Shown in pieces: positions 41,121-49,981 of a stretch of DNA of 50,078 nucleotides. Source of the DNA: Thermoleophilia bacterium (lineage in GTDB: Bacteria; Actinomycetota; Thermoleophilia; Miltoncostaeales; Miltoncostaeaceae); NCBI GenBank assembly GCA_017882585.1, contig JADGPF010000011.1:1-50078 (forward strand). The letters run 5' to 3'. The notes under the pieces were generated by a model. The model searched no databases. It had not been told where the DNA came from and was given only the letters and a program-made list of their open reading frames with translations. Position 1 is the stretch's first letter, and every line of letters starts with the position of its first letter. Made by a program: the position numbers and the translations under genes.

Positions 41121-42465
41121 CGAGTGGTCGCTCCTCGGGATACGCGAATAGACGTTCTCGTTCGTGGACGCTCAGTGCCACGGCGAGCGTTAGCGGACCG
41201 ATGCGCCCCCAGTACATGAGCGCGATTTCGATCCATTTGGCCCCAGTCCCAAGACGGGCCGTGATACCCGTTGAGAGCCCCACGTTTGCAAACGACGAGA
41301 CGACCTCGAACAGGCACTGGTCGAGATTGAAGGGAGTGAGGATCAGGAGCCCAATGGTCGCGAACAGGACGACGCTGACCGAGATGAACGCCACCGAAAT
41401 CGCCTGACGCAGCACCGGCCCGGGAATCGCGCGCCGATAGGCCTCGGCAGGTCGCCCGCCGCGTACTTCGCTGACGACGATCAGCACCAGTACCGCAAAG
41501 GTCGCGAGCTTCAGCCCGCCCGCCGTGGACGCGCTGCCGCCACCCACGAACATCAGCATGTCGCCGATCAGGCGGGTCTGGCTGTGCATGTGGGCGATCG
41601 AGATCGTGTCGAACCCGGACGTCCGGAAGTTGATCGAGGTGAACAGGGACTCAAGGATCCGATTGCCCGGCCCCATCGGATGCAGCGTCCCGGGGTTGGT
41701 CCACTCGAGCGCCGCCACCAGCGCCGCGCCGAGCGGGACAAGCACCCCGGCGGCCGTGAGGGTGAGCTTCGTGTGGAGTGTCCAGGTCTTTGGGCGGCGC
41801 AGGCGCCGGCGGACGTCCAGCCAGATCGGGAAGCCAATACCGCCGATCATCACCGCGATCGCGACAGGCGTCAGGATCCACCAGTCGGTCGAGAAGCGCG
41901 CCAGATTGCCGCTCCACAGGGCAAAGCCTGCGTTGTTGAACGCCGAGATCCCGAGGAATCCGCCGCGCCAGGCCGCGCGCAGGAACGGGTAATCCAGGCC
42001 CAACCACAGCCGCAGGCAGATCGCGGCGGCGACCAGCAGTTCGACCACGGCCGTGAACGCCGCTATGCCGAGAAAGACCCGGCGCGCGTCGTCGAGGTTG
42101 ATGACCGCCATGTCGCGCTGGCTGATCAGGCGCCCGCGCAGGCCGAGCCGCCGGCCGAGCACCAGGAAGATCATCGATGCCGCCGTCATGATCGCGAAGC
42201 CGCCGAGCTGAATCAGTATGAGGATCACGACCTGACCGAACGGCGTCCAGTAGGTCGACGTGTCCACGAGCGTGTGGCTGGTCACGCACACGGCAGCGGT
42301 CGCCGAAAACAGTGCCGTCAACAGCGGCGCGCTCCCCGGACCGCGGTGGGCAGCGGGCAGGCTGAGCAGCAGCGCTCCCACAAGAATCGCGACCGCAAAC
42401 GCAAGCGCGACCAGCTGTCCCGGGTTCAGCGCTCGGACGAACCGCAGCTGGGTCAGCTGCTGCAT
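41113..42465 (-). CDS. TrkH/KtrB-type potassium channel with variant first filter
   Basis: The 450-residue membrane protein has the four membrane-pore-membrane units of the Trk/Ktr/HKT family. The filter loops read VCVTSHTLVDT (Ser63 where the family has Gly), AFNNAGFAL, NFRTSGFDTI and SSFANVGLSTG. Three of four filter Gly are intact. In plant HKT proteins Ser at the first filter place goes with sodium transport, so selectivity may be altered. The gene is coupled with the RCK subunit gene. The codon for Ser63 is AGC, one base from a Gly codon. Confidence 0.94.
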   Translation of the reverse strand: MQQLTQLRFVRALNPGQLVALAFAVAILVGALLLSLPAAHRGPGSAPLLTALFSATAAVCVTSHTLVDTSTYWTPFGQVVILILIQLGGFAIMTAASMIFLVLGRRLGLRGRLISQRDMAVINLDDARRVFLGIAAFTAVVELLVAAAICLRLWLGLDYPFLRAAWRGGFLGISAFNNAGFALWSGNLARFSTDWWILTPVAIAVMIGGIGFPIWLDVRRRLRRPKTWTLHTKLTLTAAGVLVPLGAALVAALEWTNPGTLHPMGPGNRILESLFTSINFRTSGFDTISIAHMHSQTRLIGDMLMFVGGGSASTAGGLKLATFAVLVLIVVSEVRGGRPAEAYRRAIPGPVLRQAISVAFISVSVVLFATIGLLILTPFNLDQCLFEVVSSFANVGLSTGITARLGTGAKWIEIALMYWGRIGPLTLAVALSVHERERLFAYPEERPLVG

Positions 42466-42626
42466 GGATACCGCCCCGGATCAGTTGACGCTCGCTGCAC
42501 GATCACCTCGCGGGATCCGTTACCGCGTGGTCCGCGGCGGGCCGCTCGATTACGCGGCGGACGGGCAGAAGCCTACCGGTTTCGGTCACTGTGACCACGT
42601 CGGAAACGGGGTCGCGCGGCAGCGGC

Positions 42627-43226
42627 TCAGCGGCCGACCGAAGCATGCTGCGGCGCCACGGCCTCGATCAAGGCGCGTGCCTCGGGATGTCCGGCCAGAT
42701 CTGCCACAAGGCCGACGAATGCGCCAACGGCGGGATCGGCCTGCCCGAGCCGCCCGACCAGGCCGCGTAACACCACCGCGGGTACGGCGGGCGCACCGCC
42801 GAGGTCGGTGGTCACGAGCGCCACGTCGAGCAGGATCAGCACGCGCGCCGCATCTGCGGACGGCACGGGGAACTCCCGATCGACCGGGCCTGCTCCCACG
42901 CGCATCAACAACTGAGACCCCGCCCCGGCCCACGCCAGCACGCGCGCCAGCGGCTCATGGCCCGCTCGACGCAGCGCCCGCGGGCCGTCCAATGTGTGCT
43001 CGTACGACGTCGCCCCAGGGCCCATCGCGCTCAGCCAGGCCCCGGACAGCAACTGCGCACGCACCTCCCGCGTGAGCCCGCTCGCGCGCGCCAGCCGCGC
43101 TGCCTGCTGGGCGACGCCGCGCACATAGCCGTAGTCCTCGCGTCGGCCAACCGTCGCCGCGAGCTCGTGCGCCGCAACCGGCGTGTTTGCGGCGCGCCAC
43201 GCGCCCGATGGAGCCAGGAGCGCCAT
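42627..43226 (-). CDS. degenerate HD-domain protein
   Basis: The 199-residue protein follows the actinobacterial HD-hydrolase pattern but lacks the metal ligands. VRGVAQQAARLARASGL and RAQLLSGAWLSAMGP align with VAxxAxxLAxxLGL and LLHDIG, so the HD pair is Ser66-Ala67, and the first His is Tyr34. HTLDGPRALRRAG matches the HPLDGARYLR block, and the later AHHSGA reads AWAGAG. Phosphohydrolase activity is therefore unlikely. It starts six bases after the deacetylase stop, in the same operon. Confidence 0.75.
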   Translation of the reverse strand: MALLAPSGAWRAANTPVAAHELAATVGRREDYGYVRGVAQQAARLARASGLTREVRAQLLSGAWLSAMGPGATSYEHTLDGPRALRRAGHEPLARVLAWAGAGSQLLMRVGAGPVDREFPVPSADAARVLILLDVALVTTDLGGAPAVPAVVLRGLVGRLGQADPAVGAFVGLVADLAGHPEARALIEAVAPQHASVGR

Positions 43227-43232
43227 GCGCGC

Positions 43233-44387
43233 CTAGGACAAGAGCATGAGTGCCTGATCGACGACCTGATGCCCTTCGGCATCGGCGCGCGCACGTTCCG
43301 CGTCAGGCACTTCAGGTTCCGAATCGCCGAGCAGCGTCGCCGTCAGCCGCTGCCCGCAGCGCTGTTCGGCGGCCGCCAGCCACTCCGCCGGCAACCGCGC
43401 GTCGAGCTCGGTGCCGGTCATCTCGGCGAACAACATCGCCCAGGCCCGTGGCACGACGTCGGTGTGGTATCCGCCCCCGCCCAGGGCGACCCACCGCCCG
43501 TCGCAGGTCTCCTCGGCAAGCTGGTGCAGGGCCCGGTAGACGCGCGGGAAGGTCGGCATCGTGATCTGCAAGTGCGCCAACGGATCCTTGTGGTGAGGGT
43601 CCGCGCCGTCCTGGGTCACGATGATCTCCGGCGCGAAGTCGATGACGGCACGGGCAATGACCTCCTCGACCGCGCGCAGGTACGGCGCATCGCCGGCGTA
43701 GGGTGGAAGCGGGATATTCACCGCGGTGCCGGCCCCCGGGCCCATGCCGCGTTCGGCGAGCGCGCCGGTGCCGGGAAACAAGTACCGGCCGCTTTCATGG
43801 ACCGAACACGTCAGTACCCGAGAATCCTCGTAGAAGATCCATTGCGTTCCGTCCCCGTGATGCACGTCGACGTCGATGTAGGCGACTCGTGTGGCGCCGG
43901 CGTCCAAGAGGGCATGGATGGCCACGGCGGGATCGTTGTAGATGCAAAAGCCGGCGGCGCGATTGGCGAGCGCATGATGCAGGCCCCCACCCGCGGAGAA
44001 CGCTTGATCTGCCCGGCCCTCCCAGACCTCCATCGCCGCCGCCATCGACGCACCGCACAGGAACGCTGCGGCCTCATGCATCCCGGCGAACGCCGGCGTA
44101 TCGCCGCCGGCCGCCAGGCCCCATTGGGCGGCGTCCCATCCTTGCGCCAGGACCGGCTGCGAGCTCAAGCGACGCACCGCCGCGACATAGCCCGGTGCGT
44201 GCGCCCGCGCGATCTCCGCGTCGGTCGCGGCGCGTGGGGTGATCAGCGTGACCTCGGGATCATCGAGCATCCCGTACGCACGGATCAGCTCGACGGCGAG
44301 CTCCCGGCGCATCGGTGACAGCGGGTGGTCGTCGCCCAGGTCGTAATCGGCCATGTGCTCGTCGAAGACAAACGCGGTACGCGGCAT
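43233..44387 (-). CDS. AcuC/histone-deacetylase family protein
   Basis: The 384-residue protein belongs to the arginase/deacetylase fold, AcuC type. It shows SAGGGLHHALANRAAGFCIYND near residues 130-151 with the catalytic His pair, YIDVDVHHGDGTQ near 170 with zinc ligands, the third ligand in QDGADPHHKDPLAHLQ, and GGGGYHTD with the catalytic Tyr. AcuC removes acetyl groups from acetyl-CoA synthetase and other lysines, independent of NAD. ATG 44387 follows TACGAT by six bases, so it is probably leaderless. Confidence 0.93.
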   Translation of the reverse strand: MPRTAFVFDEHMADYDLGDDHPLSPMRRELAVELIRAYGMLDDPEVTLITPRAATDAEIARAHAPGYVAAVRRLSSQPVLAQGWDAAQWGLAAGGDTPAFAGMHEAAAFLCGASMAAAMEVWEGRADQAFSAGGGLHHALANRAAGFCIYNDPAVAIHALLDAGATRVAYIDVDVHHGDGTQWIFYEDSRVLTCSVHESGRYLFPGTGALAERGMGPGAGTAVNIPLPPYAGDAPYLRAVEEVIARAVIDFAPEIIVTQDGADPHHKDPLAHLQITMPTFPRVYRALHQLAEETCDGRWVALGGGGYHTDVVPRAWAMLFAEMTGTELDARLPAEWLAAAEQRCGQRLTATLLGDSEPEVPDAERARADAEGHQVVDQALMLLS

Positions 44388-44393
44388 GCCGAC

Positions 44394-44399
44394 ATCGTA
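44394..44399 (-). promoter_or_regulatory. leaderless -10 box TACGAT
   Basis: TACGAT on the minus strand is followed by six bases (GTCGGC) and the ATG of the deacetylase gene. Confidence 0.6.
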
Positions 44400-44457
44400 G
44401 CCGCCCGCCGTCGGCACCTGCATCCCCACCCGGGCCGGGCGGGGCGGGGCGGGCGGA

Positions 44458-44739
44458 TTACGGGACGACGACCATCCACGGAACGATGCGGTGGGAGGTC
44501 ACCAGCCCGGCGGCGCCGTACGGGTCGTCGGCGACGAACGCACGCGCCGCCAGTTCGGTCGGACCGCGAAAGACAAACAGCGCCGAGTCCACGGGGTCGC
44601 CGACGGCGCCGGCCATCACCAGGACACCGTCGTCGTACAGGCGCCGGACGAGCTCAAGATGCGCCGCACGGTGGGGTACGCGGCGTTCCAGGATGTCCGG
44701 CACGTAATCGTAGAACAGGACATACAGCGATTCCGGCAT
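44458..44739 (-). CDS. YciI-family protein
   Basis: The 93-residue protein has the YCII fold: YVLFYDYVPDILERR, HRAAHLELVRRLYDDGVLVMAGAV with the conserved His (near residue 27), and ADDPYGAAGLVTSHRIVPW with the DDPF/Y motif. Members are small dimers, some with hydrolase or dehalogenase-like activity; most lack a known function. GGGAG lies five bases before the ATG. It lies between nadE and the deacetylase gene on the same strand. Confidence 0.9.
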   Translation of the reverse strand: MPESLYVLFYDYVPDILERRVPHRAAHLELVRRLYDDGVLVMAGAVGDPVDSALFVFRGPTELAARAFVADDPYGAAGLVTSHRIVPWMVVVP

Positions 44740-44805
44740 GGTGCTCCCTGGGTTCGGCCGCGGGCGATCGTGTCGCGCCCGAGGCTTGGACGCGAGGTAA
44801 ATCGA

Positions 44806-46536
44806 TCAGAAGTACCTGCTGGTCACCGGCATCCTGCGGTCCTTGCCGAACGCACGCGGGGTGACCTTGATGCCGATCGGTCCCTGGCGACGTTTGTACT
44901 CCGCCCGTTCGATCATGCGGACCACCCGCCGGACCACCGCAGGATCGTGGCCCGCCGCGATCATCTGTTCCTGGTCCAGATCGTGCTCAACGTAGCCCTC
45001 GATGATCGGATCGAGCTCGTCGTAGGGCGGCAGGCTGTCGATGTCGAGTTGATCCGGGCGGAGCTCGGCCGTCGGCGGCCGCGTGATGCTCGAGGCGGGA
45101 ATGACCTCCCGGCCAGAGGATGTGTTGCGCCAGACCGCCAAGCGGTAGACCCAGGTCTTGGAAATGTCCCGCAAGGGCGCGAACCCGCCGACCATATCGC
45201 CGTACAACGTGCTGTAGCCCACCGATATCTCGCTCTTGTTGCCGGTGGCCAGGACCAGCGCGCCGGTCTTGTTTGAGATCGCCATCAGCAACGTGCCGCG
45301 GGTCCGGGCCTGCAGATTCTCCTCGGTGACATCGCGCGCGCGCCCGGCGAACACCGGCGCGAGCACCGCCTCGAACCGCTCGACCACCGCGGCGATGGGC
45401 AGGTCGACGAGCGCGATCCCGAGTCCCGCGGCCAGGGTCTGCGCATCATCGCCGCTCAGCTGGCTGGTGAACACCGATGGCATGCGCACGCCGGTCACCG
45501 CCTCGGGACCAAGCGCGTCCGCAGCAAGCGCTGCGGTCAACGCAGAATCGATGCCGCCCGACAACCCGATGACGACGCCAGGGAATCCGTTCTTGCCGAC
45601 GTAGTCGTGGATCCCGGTGACCAGGCCGGCCCAGATCTCCGCTTCCGGTCCGATCGGTGCGACCAGATGCCGTCCCGGCGATGCCGCCGCGGGTGCGCGC
45701 GTGGCGTTGATCGCGACCGGTCCGGACATGGCACGCTGCGGCAGGCGGCGGATCAGTGGCTCGCGCAAACGCCGGCGCACCGAGATGCCGGGATCGATGT
45801 CGGCGATGACCATGTCGGTCGCGAACTGCGCCGCCCGTGCCTCGACCGTGCCGGCCGCGTCGAACACAGCCGAGCGACCATCGAACACCAACTCGTCCTG
45901 GCCGCCGACCTGGTTGCAGAACACCAGCGCCGCGCTGCAATCCGAGGCCCGTGTCGCGAGCATGCGTTCGCGGGCATCGCCCTTGCCGCCGTGCCACGGG
46001 GACGCCGACAGGCATGCGATCACGTCGACGCCCGCAGCGCTCAGATCGCTGGCGACCGGATCCGGGTACCAAATGTCTTCGCAGATCGCGACGCCGACGC
46101 GGAGCCCGAACAGCTCGACCACCAGCGGGCTGTCACCGGCGCGAAAGTACCGCGCCTCGTCAAATACCCCGTAGTTGGGCAGAAACCGCTTGTGGTAGAC
46201 CTGCTGGACGCGACCGTCAGCCACCACGGCGGCCGCGTTGAAGCAGTCGCCGTCCCATTCGACGCATCCGACAAGCGCCGCGCCAGTCGTCACGTGCTGG
46301 GCGATCTCATGCAGGGCGCGCTCGCTGTCGCGTGCGAAGGCCGGCCGCAGGAGCAGGTCCTCCGGGGGATATCCGGTCAGGACGAGTTCCGGGAACACCG
46401 TGAGGTCCGCACCGGCGGCGCGCGCACGCTCAAGCGCCTCGATGACCAGGCGTGTGTTGCCGGCGATGTCACCGACGACGGTGTTGAGTTGGGCGAGAGC
46501 GACGCGCACAGGAGAGAAATCGTCGACGCGATCCAC
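44806..46536 (-). CDS. nadE: glutamine-dependent NAD(+) synthetase
   Basis: The 576-residue enzyme makes NAD from deamido-NAD, ATP and glutamine. The N-terminal nitrilase domain has the triad Glu in FPELVLTGYPPEDL (near residue 50), Lys in YHKRFLPNYGVFDE and Cys in AICEDIWYPD. The C-terminal synthetase has the PP-loop LSGGIDSALTAALA near 323, NLQARTRGTLLMAISNKTG and LATGNKSEISVGYSTLYGDM. The start GTG is chosen because GAGGGTG precedes it. It is divergent from the zinc-ribbon gene. Confidence 0.96.
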   Translation of the reverse strand: MDRVDDFSPVRVALAQLNTVVGDIAGNTRLVIEALERARAAGADLTVFPELVLTGYPPEDLLLRPAFARDSERALHEIAQHVTTGAALVGCVEWDGDCFNAAAVVADGRVQQVYHKRFLPNYGVFDEARYFRAGDSPLVVELFGLRVGVAICEDIWYPDPVASDLSAAGVDVIACLSASPWHGGKGDARERMLATRASDCSAALVFCNQVGGQDELVFDGRSAVFDAAGTVEARAAQFATDMVIADIDPGISVRRRLREPLIRRLPQRAMSGPVAINATRAPAAASPGRHLVAPIGPEAEIWAGLVTGIHDYVGKNGFPGVVIGLSGGIDSALTAALAADALGPEAVTGVRMPSVFTSQLSGDDAQTLAAGLGIALVDLPIAAVVERFEAVLAPVFAGRARDVTEENLQARTRGTLLMAISNKTGALVLATGNKSEISVGYSTLYGDMVGGFAPLRDISKTWVYRLAVWRNTSSGREVIPASSITRPPTAELRPDQLDIDSLPPYDELDPIIEGYVEHDLDQEQMIAAGHDPAVVRRVVRMIERAEYKRRQGPIGIKVTPRAFGKDRRMPVTSRYF

Positions 46537-46567
46537 GCTGGCGCACCCTCATGGGAATCGAGCGCGC

Positions 46568-46573
46568 TAGTCT
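46568..46573 (+). promoter_or_regulatory. -10 box TAGTCT near nadE start
   Basis: TAGTCT lies 74 bases before the ATG at 46647. The CTAG core also gives TAGCGC on the minus strand toward nadE, again overlapping divergent boxes as at 29380. Confidence 0.4.
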
Positions 46574-46646
46574 GAGCGTCGTACGCGCCTACGATACGCC
46601 TTGGCGCGAAGCTGCCGCGGCCAGGTCGATTTTGGAGGATCGCTCG

Positions 46647-47069
46647 ATGACCAGCTTGCCACCACAGCGGATGGGCCCCGGGAGTCCGGGCATCGGCTCA
46701 GCGCGGCGAGGGCCGGGTCAGCCGGGCGCCGGCGGGCGCGGGATGACGCCGGCCCAGGGCGCCCAGGAAGCCGAGCGTCGCCTCGGGCTGCCGTGCTATT
46801 ACGCCGGCCAGCGCGTCGCGGCAGTCGTCGGGTGCGTCGCCTGCCAGTTTCAGATCAACAACCGAGCCGTGCTCCCGACCTGCCCGCAGTGCGGCGAGAT
46901 GATCTGGGCCTACCTCGGAAGCGGGCCGCGGCCGGTTCCTGAGGGCGAGGCGTCCGTGGCGCCCCCCGCGGCGGCCGAAGCCGGTGGCGACGTCACGGTT
47001 CAAGAGGGCGTCTCGATCGGTGGCGACGCAACCTCGGTGACCGTTGAGGAAGGCGTCAAACTCGACTAA
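46647..47069 (+). CDS. zinc-ribbon protein with Val/Glu-rich tail
   Basis: The 140-residue protein has a disordered Pro/Gly-rich start, then VAAVVGCVACQFQINNRAVLPTCPQCGEMIW near residues 58-90 with two CxxC pairs (GCVAC, TCPQC) for a zinc ribbon, a Pro/Ala linker, and a tail with two copies of V-T-V-x-E-G-V (VTVQEGVSI and VTVEEGVKL). GGAGG lies seven bases before the ATG. The tail repeat suggests short beta strands. The function is unknown. Confidence 0.75.
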   Translation: MTSLPPQRMGPGSPGIGSARRGPGQPGAGGRGMTPAQGAQEAERRLGLPCYYAGQRVAAVVGCVACQFQINNRAVLPTCPQCGEMIWAYLGSGPRPVPEGEASVAPPAAAEAGGDVTVQEGVSIGGDATSVTVEEGVKLD

Positions 47070-47220
47070 CGGCGGCCACTCGCCACCGCATTCACAGGTT
47101 TCTTACATTTCCCTGCCGGATCGATTACGCGACTCGGCGGCCGACGTGCCGATAATGGATGACAATGAGTCGTCGCGGCGGATCCCGCGTCAACACCCAT
47201 CACGTGGCCGAGGGGCTCGC

Positions 47221-47757
47221 ATGACACGAAGGCACCGCCGAATCGCCGCGCTGGTTGCCGTCGTCGGGCCCACCGCCGTCGTCACCGCCGCGTTCGCGAT
47301 GACGACGATCAACACCGGCGGCGTCTATGTGCAGGGCCAGAACACCGCTGGCGTGGTGAAGTTCGTCGGAACGGGCTGGGCGCGCGGCGTGATCTCGGGC
47401 GGCCGGCCGTCGGTGGAGATCCACGCCGGGTCGGCACCCGTGCTGTTCGCGTCAGGCCGTAAGCAGCGTCGGATCGCCAGCGGCAGCGACGTGCGCATCG
47501 CCATCCCCGCCGGGACGTTCTTCAGCGTCTACTCGACCCAGGCCGCCATGCAGCTGACAATGCGGGGGCCGGGCATCAACGCCTCGGTCGTCGGTTCCGG
47601 GACAATGACGTTCACTGGCAAGGGCGCCTACACGCCCACGTACGGCGTCGCGCGGCCATGGCCCAGGGCCGCGATTGCGATCCGTCAGCCCAGTACGAGA
47701 GCCGCGCATCGTGCCGCCCAGCGACGCAAGAGTGCACACTTGGCCACCGTCGCGTGA
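47221..47757 (+). CDS. secreted or anchored hypothetical protein
   Basis: The 178-residue protein has a basic N-terminus (MTRRHRRIAALVAVVG) and a hydrophobic helix to about residue 27, a signal peptide or anchor. The mature part is beta-rich with Gly and Thr: NTGGVYVQGQNTAGVVKFVG, GRPSVEIHAGS, IPAGTFFSVYS and VVGSGTMTFTGKGAY, and it ends in a very basic tail. No family is recognised. GAGGGG precedes the ATG. GATAAT at 47153 could be the -10. It lies 47 bases before the two-component genes. Confidence 0.7.
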   Translation: MTRRHRRIAALVAVVGPTAVVTAAFAMTTINTGGVYVQGQNTAGVVKFVGTGWARGVISGGRPSVEIHAGSAPVLFASGRKQRRIASGSDVRIAIPAGTFFSVYSTQAAMQLTMRGPGINASVVGSGTMTFTGKGAYTPTYGVARPWPRAAIAIRQPSTRAAHRAAQRRKSAHLATVA

Positions 47758-47804
47758 TTGACTGTCGTCCTGGAGGCAAGCAGACCGGGACCCCAGGGAC
47801 GCAG

Positions 47805-48512
47805 ATGACGGACACGGCAACGCGCGCAGACCACATCCTCATCATCGAAGACGAGGAGAACATCGCGTCGTTCGCACGGATGTACCTCGAGGCCGAGGGG
47901 TTTCGGGTGTCGGTCGCGGACCGGGGCGATGTCGGGCTCGACGTCGCACGCAGCGAGCACCCGACCCTGGTCGTCGTCGACCTGATGCTACCGGGCGTCG
48001 ACGGGTTCGAGATCACCCGTCAGCTGCGGACCTCGAGCCGGATCCCGATCATCATGCTCACCGCCCGCGATGACCCGATCGACAAGGTCGTCGGGCTCGA
48101 GATGGGCGCGGACGACTACATCACCAAGCCGTTCAATCCGCGTGAGTTGATCGCACGGATCCGGGCGGTGCTGCGACGCTCCGACCCGTCGCTGCAGGAC
48201 CCGACGGGGCCAGACGACACCGTCCTTGAACTCGGCGCGATGCGGATCGCCCTTGGCGGGCGGGAGGTCGAGGTCAACGACGAAGCGGTCGCGCTCACAC
48301 CCAAGGAATTCGATCTGCTCGTGCTGCTCGTCGAGAATCGTGGCATCGTCATGACTCGTGAGCAGCTGCTCGAGCGGGTCTGGGGCTACACATTTCTCGG
48401 GGACTCCCGCACGATTGATGTCCACATCCGGCAGCTGCGACGCAAGCTCGGAGACGCGTGCCAGATCGAGACCGTGTGGGGAACGGGGTACAAGGTGGTC
48501 GCGCCGCGCTAG
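47805..48512 (+). CDS. OmpR/PhoB-family response regulator
   Basis: The 235-residue regulator has a receiver domain at residues 9-120 with the acidic pair in IIEDEEN, phospho-acceptor Asp in VVDLMLPG (near 54), Thr in MLTARDD and Lys in TKPFNP. A winged helix DNA-binding domain follows with LTPKEFDLLVLLVENRG and REQLLERVWGY, RTIDVHIRQLRRKLG. AGGGA lies before the ATG. The HisKA kinase gene overlaps its 3' end. The signal is unknown. Confidence 0.95.
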   Translation: MTDTATRADHILIIEDEENIASFARMYLEAEGFRVSVADRGDVGLDVARSEHPTLVVVDLMLPGVDGFEITRQLRTSSRIPIIMLTARDDPIDKVVGLEMGADDYITKPFNPRELIARIRAVLRRSDPSLQDPTGPDDTVLELGAMRIALGGREVEVNDEAVALTPKEFDLLVLLVENRGIVMTREQLLERVWGYTFLGDSRTIDVHIRQLRRKLGDACQIETVWGTGYKVVAPR

Positions 48513-49981
48513 GCGACGGCGACGCGCGCCCGTCGCGCTTCGCCTGGGCGCTCCGCCAGACGCTGCGCGGACGCCTCCTGTTGGGTGCGGTCGTCGGGCT
48601 TCTCGCAGCGGCCATCGTCTTCGCGATCGCGTCATCGAGCCTGATTCGCTCCCAGACGGCACAGGCGAGCCGACAGAGCTTCGACGATCAGGCGCAGCGC
48701 ATCGCGGCCCTGATTGGCACCGAGACGCTCGAGCAGACGCTCACCGGTATCTGCCGGACCTACACCTCGGCGGACCTCCAGGCATTCGTCGGTGCGGGCG
48801 CGCACCTGTTCGTGGACTCGCCGCCCCTGTGCCCTGGGACCAGCCAGCCGCAGGAGAATCTGCTGCCGGCGACCGAGGCGCACATCAACCCCCAGACATT
48901 GGCGCGCCAGGGCTACCAGCACGTCGACTTCAAGGCGCCCAACGCGACCGCGCCGACGGTCGCGACTGCGGCGCCGATCATCGTCGGCGGTCAGTCGGCC
49001 GGCGCCATCATCTTGACCAAGCCGGCCTCCGCGGTCTCAACGACCTGGTCGGACGTCGCGCCGCCGTTGCTGCTGGCCACGCTGATCGGTCTGATCCCCG
49101 CATTGGCGCTCACGCTCTGGGTCACCAGCCGACTGACCCGACCCTTGCGCGAGATGGAAGCGGCCGCCGACCGCGTCGCAAGCGGTGACCTGACAGCCTC
49201 GGTTCCCCCGGCCGGCACCGAGGAACTCGACCACGTCGCGACGGCATTCAACTCGATGGTCGGCCGCTTGCGAGAGCGTGAGGATCGCTCCCGGGCATTC
49301 TTGATGAACGTCACCCATGACCTGCGCACCCCGCTCACCGCGATCCGTGGGCACGTCGCCGCGCTGCGTGACGGGATCGTTCCCGCCGATCAGGTCGACC
49401 GCTCGCTCGGGGCAATCGAGAGCGAGGCCACGCGACTGTCGGCCATGGTGAGCGACCTGCTCGACCTGGCCCGCATCGATGCCGACCAGTTCCGAATCTC
49501 GCCGACGACCGTCGACCCGACCGCGGTGCTCGAAGATGCACATGCCGCGCAAATCGCCGTCGCCGAGCGGCGCGGGGTCGCGCTGGAGGACCGCATCGCC
49601 GAGCTGCCGCCGCTGGTGACCGATCCGAAGCGCTTCCGGCAGATCGTCGACAACCTCCTGGAGAACGCGATTCGGTGGACCCCGACCGGCGGCACGGTAA
49701 CCCTCGAAGCGCACCCGGCCGACGACGGCGGCGTGACGGTGGTCGTCGCCGACTCCGGTCCTGGGGTCTCCGTTGATCAGCGCGAAGTCATCTTCACCGC
49801 GTTCCATGCTCAACCGGCGCCGGACGGGCGCACCGGAGCAGGGCTCGGACTGGCGATCTGCCGACAGCTTGCGCGCGCCCTCGGTGGCGACGTCGTGGTG
49901 GGCGACGCGCCGCACGGCGGCGCGGCCTTTACCGTCACGCTGCCGGCGGCCGCACCGACCGCACGACCCGCCCCGGTCTGA
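48476..49981 (+). CDS. HisKA-type sensor histidine kinase
   Basis: The kinase has about 501 residues: membrane helix near 32-55, an extracytoplasmic sensor of about 130 residues with two Cys (GICRTYTS, PPLCPGTS), a second helix near 200-220, HAMP (RLTRPLREMEAAADRVASG), H-box NVTHDLRTPLTAIRGH near 283, N-box NLLENAIRW, G1 VADSGPGV and G2 GAGLGLAI. It should phosphorylate the adjoining regulator. The only start codons in frame lie inside the regulator gene (GTG 48458 or 48476), so the genes overlap by at least 37 bases. Confidence 0.9.
   Translation: MGNGVQGGRAALGDGDARPSRFAWALRQTLRGRLLLGAVVGLLAAAIVFAIASSSLIRSQTAQASRQSFDDQAQRIAALIGTETLEQTLTGICRTYTSADLQAFVGAGAHLFVDSPPLCPGTSQPQENLLPATEAHINPQTLARQGYQHVDFKAPNATAPTVATAAPIIVGGQSAGAIILTKPASAVSTTWSDVAPPLLLATLIGLIPALALTLWVTSRLTRPLREMEAAADRVASGDLTASVPPAGTEELDHVATAFNSMVGRLREREDRSRAFLMNVTHDLRTPLTAIRGHVAALRDGIVPADQVDRSLGAIESEATRLSAMVSDLLDLARIDADQFRISPTTVDPTAVLEDAHAAQIAVAERRGVALEDRIAELPPLVTDPKRFRQIVDNLLENAIRWTPTGGTVTLEAHPADDGGVTVVVADSGPGVSVDQREVIFTAFHAQPAPDGRTGAGLGLAICRQLARALGGDVVVGDAPHGGAAFTVTLPAAAPTARPAPV

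Noticed and set aside
44400-44457. Inverted repeat CCGCCCGCC/GGCGGGCGG between the YciI and deacetylase genes as a terminator
   Set aside because: The arms are 38 bases apart in a stretch of almost pure G/C, so pairing by chance is likely.
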